Positions 56,938-64,000 of a stretch of DNA of 64,000 bases are shown here, one piece after another. Positions within the stretch are counted from its first letter, which is position 1. Each line of letters starts with the position of its first letter. The position numbers and the translations under genes were made by a program. Below the pieces are notes generated by a model. It searched no databases. It was given only the letters and a program-made list of their open reading frames with translations, and was not told the DNA's origin. The DNA is from Roseibium aquae (GTDB lineage: Bacteria; Pseudomonadota; Alphaproteobacteria; Rhizobiales; Stappiaceae), in assembly GCF_008711285.1 (NCBI RefSeq), contig NZ_VXDC01000003.1, positions 62,001-126,000 of the forward strand. Direction: 5' to 3'.

Positions 56938-57704
56938 GCGGTTTCACCCCTTCGGAAATGATGACCATTGCCGCGGCGCGGGCACTCAAGAATGACGATG
57001 TTTGTTTCGTTGGCATCGACGCCCCTTCCGCCGCCTGCAATGTGGCCCGTTTGACCCATGCGCCCGACATCACGCTCATCTATGAAAGCGGCACCATCGG
57101 AACGGCCCCCAGCGTTCTTCCCCTGTCGATTGGCGATGGGGAATTGTGCGACACGGCGCTTACCACCGTCTCTGTGCCGGAGATGTTCCGGTATTGGTTA
57201 CAAGGTGGACGGATCACCGTCGGTTTCCTGGGCGGAGCGCAAATCGACCGGTTTGGAAACCTGAACACGACTGTGGTCGGTGACTACACCCGTCCCAAGG
57301 TCCGTTTGCCCGGTGGCGGCGGCGCCCCGGAAATCGCGATTTCCTGCGGCCAGATCTTCATCACCATGAAGCAATCCCGGCGCGGATTTGTCGAAAAGCT
57401 CGACTTCATCACCTCGCTGGGTCATGGAACGGGCGGCGGCGACCGTCAGGCCAAGGGCGTGGCCACGAAGGGCCCCACCCTGCTTCTGACCGATCTGGCG
57501 ATCTGGGAACCTGATCCCGGCACCCGGGAATTCACCGTGACCTCGTTGCACCCCGGCGTCCGCCGGGAACACATTGTTGAAACCGTTGGCTGGGAGCCGC
57601 GCTTTGCGGAAACCGTCGGCGAAACCCCTGCCCCGACGGCCGAGGAGCTTGAAGTCCTGCGCGACCTTCATGCCCGGACCAAGGCCGCCCATTCTGGAGC
57701 ATAA
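56934..57704 (+). CDS. pcaJ: 3-oxoadipate CoA-transferase subunit B (glutaconate type)
   Basis: 256 residues. GctB/CatJ-like subunit; the likely catalytic Glu is in IYESGTIG near residue 40. GGAQIDRFGNLNTTVVGDY and PGGGGAPEIA are typical. Coupled to pcaI by a four-base overlap; pcaF starts 5 bases later. Confidence 0.88.
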   Translation: MSGFTPSEMMTIAAARALKNDDVCFVGIDAPSAACNVARLTHAPDITLIYESGTIGTAPSVLPLSIGDGELCDTALTTVSVPEMFRYWLQGGRITVGFLGGAQIDRFGNLNTTVVGDYTRPKVRLPGGGGAPEIAISCGQIFITMKQSRRGFVEKLDFITSLGHGTGGGDRQAKGVATKGPTLLLTDLAIWEPDPGTREFTVTSLHPGVRREHIVETVGWEPRFAETVGETPAPTAEELEVLRDLHARTKAAHSGA

Positions 57705-57709
57705 ACCCC

Positions 57710-58915
57710 ATGCATCACGCCTTTATTTGCGACTATGTCCGCACCCCGATCGGACGCTTCGGCGGCAGCCTGTCATCGGTCCGAGCGGATGATCTGGCCG
57801 CCATTCCGATCGAGGCCCTGATCGAGCGCAACCCGGATGTTGCGTGGGAAGCCGTGGATGAAGTCTACTATGGCTGCGCGAACCAGGCCGGCGAAGACAA
57901 CCGGAACGTGGCCCGCATGGCCGCGCTTCTGGCCGGCCTTCCGGACACGGTGCCGGGCACCACGATCAACCGCTTGTGCGGGTCCGGCATGGACGCACTG
58001 ATCCTCGCGGCACGCGGGATCATGGCCGGAGAACTGGACATTGCCATTGCCGGCGGCGTTGAAAGCATGTCGCGGGCTCCGTTCGTGATGCCCAAGGCGG
58101 AGACGGCCTTCAGCCGGTCCGCTGAGATTTTCGACACTACTATCGGCTGGCGCTTCGTCAATCCGCTGATGAAGCGGCAATACGGGATCGATTCCATGCC
58201 CGAGACGGGCGAGAACGTGGCCGAAGACTTTCAGATTTCGCGCGCCGACCAGGATGCGTTCGCGGTGCGCAGCCAGGCCCGGGCCGTCGCCGCCCAGGAA
58301 AACGGGCGCCTGGCGAAGGAAATCGTCGCGGTCACGATCCGGCAGCGCAAGGGTGATCCCGTCATCGTGGACAAGGACGAGCATCCGCGCGCCGGCACCA
58401 CCATGGAAACCCTTGCCAAGCTGAAGACGCCGTTCCGGGAAAACGGCACGGTTACAGCCGGAAACGCCTCCGGCGTCAATGATGGCGCGGCCGCCCTGCT
58501 TGTCGCCTCGGAATCCGCGGTCGAGAAATACAATCTCACACCGCTCGCCCGCGTCGTGGGCGGTGCAACGGCCGGGGTGCCGCCCCGGATCATGGGAATT
58601 GGTCCGGCCCCGGCCACGCGTAAACTATGCGCGCGGATCGGACTGACGCCGGGCGACTTCGACGTCATCGAGTTGAACGAGGCCTTCGCCTCGCAGGGCA
58701 TCGCGGTGTTGCGGGACCTCGGCCTGCCGGAAGACGCCGACTTCATCAACCCCAATGGCGGAGCGATCGCGCTAGGCCATCCGCTGGGCGCTTCAGGAGC
58801 CCGGATTGCCGGAACGGCCGCGCTCGAATTGAAGGCACGCGGCGGCAAGCACGCGCTGGCCACCATGTGCATCGGGGTCGGCCAGGGCATCGCCGTTGCC
58901 CTTGAATCGGTCTGA
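57710..58915 (+). CDS. pcaF: 3-oxoadipyl-CoA thiolase
   Basis: 401 residues. Splits 3-oxoadipyl-CoA into succinyl-CoA and acetyl-CoA, the last step. Catalytic Cys90 in NRLCGSGMD, His in HPLGASGARI, second Cys in ATMCIGVGQG. Opens with AFICDYVRTPIGRFGG, typical of PcaF thiolases. Confidence 0.95.
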   Translation: MHHAFICDYVRTPIGRFGGSLSSVRADDLAAIPIEALIERNPDVAWEAVDEVYYGCANQAGEDNRNVARMAALLAGLPDTVPGTTINRLCGSGMDALILAARGIMAGELDIAIAGGVESMSRAPFVMPKAETAFSRSAEIFDTTIGWRFVNPLMKRQYGIDSMPETGENVAEDFQISRADQDAFAVRSQARAVAAQENGRLAKEIVAVTIRQRKGDPVIVDKDEHPRAGTTMETLAKLKTPFRENGTVTAGNASGVNDGAAALLVASESAVEKYNLTPLARVVGGATAGVPPRIMGIGPAPATRKLCARIGLTPGDFDVIELNEAFASQGIAVLRDLGLPEDADFINPNGGAIALGHPLGASGARIAGTAALELKARGGKHALATMCIGVGQGIAVALESV

Positions 58916-58918
58916 CCC

Positions 58919-60301
58919 GTGAGCGGGACCGCCTTCGACAGTGCGTTGTTCGGGCCGCTTGTCAGCGATCCGGCGACGAAAGCCCTGTTCGAGGACAAGG
59001 CGGTCCTCAGGGCCTTTCTGGATGTCGAAGCGGCCCTGGCAAGGGCCGAGGCCCAAACCGGCGTCATTCCGGCGGACGCCGCCGAACGCATCGCGCAGGT
59101 CTGCGCGGCCACCGAGATCGACCCTGCGGTGCTTGCCGAGGGAACCGCGCGGGACGGTGTGCCCATCCCGGTGTTCGTCCACCATCTGCGCGAGCTGGTC
59201 GGCGGGGACGCGGCGGAATACGTCCATCTTGGTGCCACCAGCCAGGACATCCTGGACACCGGCTTGATCCTGCGCCTTGACAAGGCTCTGAAGCTTCACG
59301 AGGCGGCGCTCTGGCGGGTCTGCGACCGGCTCGCGGTGCTGGCGGACACCTACCGGCTGGCCCCAATGGCCGCGCGGACCCGAATGCAGCAGGCCGCTCC
59401 CACGAGTTTCGGCCTCAAGGCCGCCGGATGGCTGTCCGGCTTGCTGAGGCATCTGGACCGTGTCCGCGAGCTGAAACCGCGGTGTTTGTGCGTTTCCCTG
59501 TCCGGCGCCGCCGGGACCTTGTCCGCGTTTGGCGGCAAGGGCCTGGCGGTTGAGGCTGCCTTGGCCCGCCAGCTTGACCTTTCGGTGGCCTCCGGTCCCT
59601 GGCATACCCAGCGCGACACGGTTCTGGATCTGGCGAACTGGTGGACGCTCGTCTGCGGCTCGCTTGGCAAGTTCGGCCTCGATCTCGGCCTTCTAGCGCA
59701 AAATGAGGTGGCCGAAGTCAGCCTGCCGGGCGGAGGCTCCTCCGCCTTGCCGAACAAGGTCAATCCGGTCGGCGCGGAAACCCTTGTCGCGCTTTCCCGC
59801 CACACGGCCGGCGCGCTGGGAACGCTGCACCAGGCCGCCTTGCAGGAGCATGAAAGAGGCGGCGCCGGGTGGACATTGGAATGGCTGGCCCTGCCCCAGA
59901 TCGTTCTGGCGTCCGGGGCAGCCCTGACCCACACCGAACGATTGCTGAACGGGCTCGCCGTGAACACGGATCGGATGCGGGAAAACCTTTCGTCCGGCGG
60001 AGGACTGATCATGGCCGAAGCCCTCAGTTTCGCGCTTGCCCGTCATATGGATCGGACGGATGCCGCCCACCTCGTCAAAACCGCCTGTCAGGATGCGGCT
60101 CAGACCGGTCATGACTTCAAATGCTGCATGATCCGCGTGCTCGATGCCGGACATCACGGGGATATCGTGAGGCAAATCGACTGGGATACGTTGATGGATC
60201 CAGCCAGCACCCTTGGTCCCGCGGCTCGCCTGATCGACCGGATTCTGGAGTCCCATGAATCCCTTAGGGAAGCTTCTTCCCATTCTGAATCACAGACTTA
60301 A
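58919..60301 (+). CDS. pcaB: 3-carboxy-cis,cis-muconate cycloisomerase
   Basis: 460 residues, fumarase/aspartase superfamily. Cyclises carboxymuconate to carboxymuconolactone. The family signature is GGGSSALPNKVNP, and the HLGATSQDILDTG segment is present. GTG start 3 bases after pcaF. It carries a step that comes before PcaC, yet is last in the pca gene order. Confidence 0.93.
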   Translation: MSGTAFDSALFGPLVSDPATKALFEDKAVLRAFLDVEAALARAEAQTGVIPADAAERIAQVCAATEIDPAVLAEGTARDGVPIPVFVHHLRELVGGDAAEYVHLGATSQDILDTGLILRLDKALKLHEAALWRVCDRLAVLADTYRLAPMAARTRMQQAAPTSFGLKAAGWLSGLLRHLDRVRELKPRCLCVSLSGAAGTLSAFGGKGLAVEAALARQLDLSVASGPWHTQRDTVLDLANWWTLVCGSLGKFGLDLGLLAQNEVAEVSLPGGGSSALPNKVNPVGAETLVALSRHTAGALGTLHQAALQEHERGGAGWTLEWLALPQIVLASGAALTHTERLLNGLAVNTDRMRENLSSGGGLIMAEALSFALARHMDRTDAAHLVKTACQDAAQTGHDFKCCMIRVLDAGHHGDIVRQIDWDTLMDPASTLGPAARLIDRILESHESLREASSHSESQT

Positions 60302-60395
60302 CGTACAGATTCAACGCGCCCGGCGACCCGGAATCCAAGCCTTTATGCGGATCGTCCATTCCGCTCTTCCCGCTGCCGCTTATCCTCGAAGGTGA

Positions 60396-61592
<1,197 letters not shown>

Positions 61593-61631
61593 GGACCCTT
61601 GACCGTGCGCCGGATCGGCGCGCCCTCAAGA

Positions 61632-61958
61632 TCAGCCATTCGTGAACAGGTCCGGATGCCGGGTGGACATGCGCCGCCGCGCGTCTTCGAGCGAATCCCC
61701 GACCGTCTCCAGCAGCCGGCTTGGGGATTGAACCGCCTTGACGAAAAGGGCGATTGCCTCCTCAGACGCGTCCCTGACGTCCATCGCCTTGAGATCCGTG
61801 ATAGCCGCATCGGTTGCATCCACAATGACCAGAGTGTCCTGAACCAGCCGCTCCGCGAAGTGATGGGCAATATCCTGATCCCGGCCGACAATAACCGCTA
61901 ACCCAATGAAAAATATCGCGAATGCATACACATACCCATAGCGCTTCAAATTGCCCAT
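61632..61958 (-). CDS. Small membrane-anchored protein of unknown function
   Basis: 108 residues. One N-terminal membrane helix (residues 6-24, YGYVYAFAIFFIGLAVIVG), then a soluble, mostly acidic helical part (VDATDAAITDLKAMDVRDASEEAIALF) and a polar end. No family recognised. It lies between pobA and the AraC regulator, running opposite to pobA. The upstream DNA (61960-62020) is strikingly A/T-rich for this window. Confidence 0.6.
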   Translation of the reverse strand: MGNLKRYGYVYAFAIFFIGLAVIVGRDQDIAHHFAERLVQDTLVIVDATDAAITDLKAMDVRDASEEAIALFVKAVQSPSRLLETVGDSLEDARRRMSTRHPDLFTNG

Positions 61959-62178
61959 GCCCTAACCAATCAAATAAACCGTTAATCATTATTAACAAAT
62001 GGTTAACAAACCAGGCATGAATTGCAACCACGATTCGTTGATTTGCCCGGAAAACAGCAACCGCATCACCGCACGCTTCACGACGGGATGCCCCGCCGCC
62101 GAAAATGGCCGGTTTCAATCATCTCCTGAAAAGGTTGCAGCGTATTTCGTCAGACTGACCGGGACGTGCTCGGGGCGT

Positions 62179-63093
62179 TCAGTCAGTTGCGCTTTCGCCA
62201 CCGCTGTTCGAGCCGGGATGCCGGTCCCGGAAGTCGAGGGGACTGAGGCCTGTCTCTTTTCGGAAAACGCGGGAGAAATAGGCGGGATCTTCATAGCCGA
62301 GATCATAGGCGATCTGGGACACGCTCAAACGGGAATAGGCCAGAAGGCGTTTTGCCTCGAGGATCAGCCGATCCCGGATCACCTGGGCCACGGTCTTGTC
62401 GGTAAACATCCGGCAATGGCGGTTGAGCCGGGCAACCGGCATGCCCATCGCGGCGGCAAAGAAATCGGGCCGGCGCTGCTGGCGGAAATGCTCTTCGATT
62501 AGACTTCGGAACCTGAACAGGGAAAACCCGGCGGAAGACGGGCCGCCGCCTTCGCGGGCCGGCAGCGCGCCGGCCGGATCGAGGGTGCGCGCCAGAACAA
62601 GGGTCAAAAGGGACTTGAAGACGGTTCGGCGCCCAAATCCATGCCCGAACTCGTCTTCCATTTCCCTCACATAGGCCCGAACCCGCGCCATGTCAGCCGG
62701 GTCCGGACGGACCAGAAGCGGCACCGGCTGTGCCCCCCCCAGAAGCTGCAGCGGATGAACGCCGCGCCCCTCCGGTGTCAGATAATCGGCGGTGAAGGAC
62801 AGAACATGCCCCTCGGTATCGGGTGAAAAGGTCCAGCCGTGCAGGGCCCCGGCCGCGACGAAGACGAAGTGGCCTGGCGACACGGGTTGCTGCCCGGTTT
62901 CATCGAGCAGCAAGCCACAGCCGGACGTCAGAAGAAAGGCCTGATGGAGGTGCAGATGGCTGTGCGGTTCCACTTGCCAGCCAAGTGGCCTGGACCGGAC
63001 CGGAATCGCCTCGATATGGAAAAAGTCGAAGCTCTCCGGCGGATCGTACTCGCCGTAGAGATGATAGCGGGGAATGACCGATGGGGATGTCAT
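62179..63093 (-). CDS. pobR: AraC-family transcriptional regulator, PobR-like
   Basis: 304 residues. N-terminal cupin ligand domain (PHSHLHLHQAFLLTSGCGLLL, PGHFVFVAAGALHGW) and C-terminal double helix-turn-helix with the AraC signature VSQIAYDLGYEDPAYFSRVFRKETGLSPLDFR. Its place next to pobA suggests activation of pobA, and perhaps of pca genes, by 4-hydroxybenzoate. Its own start is only 33 bases from the end of the allantoinase-like gene upstream. Confidence 0.82.
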   Translation of the reverse strand: MTSPSVIPRYHLYGEYDPPESFDFFHIEAIPVRSRPLGWQVEPHSHLHLHQAFLLTSGCGLLLDETGQQPVSPGHFVFVAAGALHGWTFSPDTEGHVLSFTADYLTPEGRGVHPLQLLGGAQPVPLLVRPDPADMARVRAYVREMEDEFGHGFGRRTVFKSLLTLVLARTLDPAGALPAREGGGPSSAGFSLFRFRSLIEEHFRQQRRPDFFAAAMGMPVARLNRHCRMFTDKTVAQVIRDRLILEAKRLLAYSRLSVSQIAYDLGYEDPAYFSRVFRKETGLSPLDFRDRHPGSNSGGESATD

Positions 63094-63126
63094 GTCATTC
63101 GCGTGCCGCCCTTTCCCGTCAAACCG

Positions 63127-64000
63127 TCAGTCGCTGCGTGCGTGGTGGGCATGCCAATGCCAGGCGATATCGATCCGCCGGGCCAGCCATACCTTGTCAT
63201 GTCCCGTCACATAATCGAGGAACCGGCGCAGCGCCGCAACCCGGCCCGGGCGTCCGGCCAGCCGGCAATGGAGCCCGATGCTCATCATCTTGGGCGCGCC
63301 GGCTTCGCCCTCCGCATAGAGGGTGTCGAAACTGTCCTTCAGATAGCTGAAAAACTGGTCGCCCGAGTTGAAACCTTGCGGGGTCGCAAACCGCATATCA
63401 TTGGCGTCGAGCGTATAGGGGATCACCAGATGATCGCCTTCCGGCCCGTCCACCCAGTAAGGCAGATCATCCGCATAGCTGTCGGAATCATACAGGAACC
63501 CGCCGTCTTCCATCACCAGCTTTTGCGTCTGCATGGAACACCGGCCCGTATACCAGCCAAGGGGCCGCGCGCCCGTCACCTCCTCATGCAGTCGGATGGC
63601 CTCATGCATCTGCGCGCGTTCCTGGTCCTCCGGCATGTTGGCATAATCAATCCACTTCAATCCGTGGGATGCGATCTCCCAATCGGCCTCTTTCATGGCG
63701 GCGACCGCTTCCAGATTACGGGCAAGCGCCGTGGCCACGCCATAAACTGTCAGGGGCACATTGTTCTGGACGAAGAGACGCCAGAGACGCCAGAAGCCGG
63801 CCCGCGAGCCGTATTCGTAGATCGATTCCATGTTCCAGTGGCGCTGACCGGGCCAAGCCTGCGCGCCAACGATTTCGGACAAGAAGGCCTCTGACGCGGG
63901 GTCTCCGTGCAAGATGTTGTTTTCGCCGCCCTCTTCATAATTGAGGACAAATTGCACGGCGATCCTGGCCTCGCCCGGCCAGTGCGGATCGGGCGGTGTC
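63127..64000 (-). CDS. puuE: PuuE-type allantoinase / polysaccharide deacetylase family, N-terminus outside window
   Basis: About 291 residues are seen; the frame stays open through base 64000, so the start lies beyond. The visible beginning (DPHWPGEARIAVQFVLNYEEGGE) is the family N-terminal region. Further blocks: SHGLKWIDYANMPEDQERAQMHEAI, RPLGWYTGRCS, LVMEDGGFLYDSDSYADDLPYW, and a C-terminal IDIAWHWHAHHA. These fit PuuE allantoinases, which open allantoin in purine breakdown without the metal-dependent DAL fold. Other purine genes would be expected beyond the edge. Confidence 0.85.
   Translation of the reverse strand, partial: TPPDPHWPGEARIAVQFVLNYEEGGENNILHGDPASEAFLSEIVGAQAWPGQRHWNMESIYEYGSRAGFWRLWRLFVQNNVPLTVYGVATALARNLEAVAAMKEADWEIASHGLKWIDYANMPEDQERAQMHEAIRLHEEVTGARPLGWYTGRCSMQTQKLVMEDGGFLYDSDSYADDLPYWVDGPEGDHLVIPYTLDANDMRFATPQGFNSGDQFFSYLKDSFDTLYAEGEAGAPKMMSIGLHCRLAGRPGRVAALRRFLDYVTGHDKVWLARRIDIAWHWHAHHARSD

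Overview
The window reads as a stretch of chromosome from a GC-rich alphaproteobacterium, most likely of the Hyphomicrobiales (Rhizobiales) or a near relative. This rests on gene order and protein types: a perM-hdaA-ppk block divergent from purM-purN, the lptF-lptG-lptD-surA-pdxA-rsmA block, a C-terminally extended L9, the NnrU family, and a complete protocatechuate operon with an AraC-type pobR. No rRNA, tRNA, CRISPR array, insertion sequence or clear prophage is visible. Most of the window is core housekeeping.

Layout. 1-2676 (minus): AI-2E/PerM-type permease, HdaA and the start of polyphosphate kinase. 2888-4653 (plus): purM-purN. 4693-5604 (minus): exported DUF4344 metallopeptidase-like protein whose first zinc histidine is replaced. 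6049-6471: ndk with a strong terminator, followed by a 740-base gap holding a REP/BIME-like repeat pair. 7210-11252 (plus): stand-alone molybdopterin oxidoreductase and an ABC-F ATPase. 11301-12296 (minus): orphan fibre-like protein (beta repeats plus a C-terminal coiled coil). 12374-15919 (minus): rhodanese protein with a stop codon after its best start, a SAM methyltransferase, holC and pepA, with a 41-residue gene on the opposite strand between holC and pepA. 16149-23820 (plus): LPS export (lptF, lptG, lptD), SurA-like chaperone, pdxA, rsmA. 23944-30423 (minus): gmk, YicC nuclease, mltG and the fatty-acid genes fabF-acpP-fabG-fabD. 30775-31549 (minus): two related small helical proteins, one exported and one cytosolic.

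32066-35353 (plus): rpsF-rpsR-rplI, then dnaB. 35567-41442 (plus): PilZ protein, alr, radA, cvpA, purF and an SDR-family protein that lacks the catalytic Ser and Tyr. 41600-46791 (minus): inositol monophosphatase family protein, der, bamB, a YfgM-like protein, NnrU. 46996-49625: PilZ-like protein, renalase-like flavoprotein, exported glutathione peroxidase, DUF3429 protein. 49640-51721 (minus): znuC-znuB-zur with a possible Zur operator. 51928-53313: manC.

53445-61592 is the main metabolic island: pcaD-pcaC-pcaH-pcaG-pcaI-pcaJ-pcaF-pcaB followed by pobA. Together they take 4-hydroxybenzoate through protocatechuate to succinyl-CoA and acetyl-CoA. The CoA-transferase is of the glutaconate (GctAB/CatIJ) type, not the classical PcaIJ type. 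A small membrane protein and an AraC-family PobR-like regulator follow on the minus strand, then the 3' part of a PuuE-type allantoinase that runs off the window.

I did not find a convincing new multi-gene system. The least explained items are the orphan fibre protein, the paired helical proteins with a 26-bp perfect palindrome at their likely promoter, the 41-residue gene with its own ribosome binding site and terminator, and three family members that have lost key active-site residues or a clean start.
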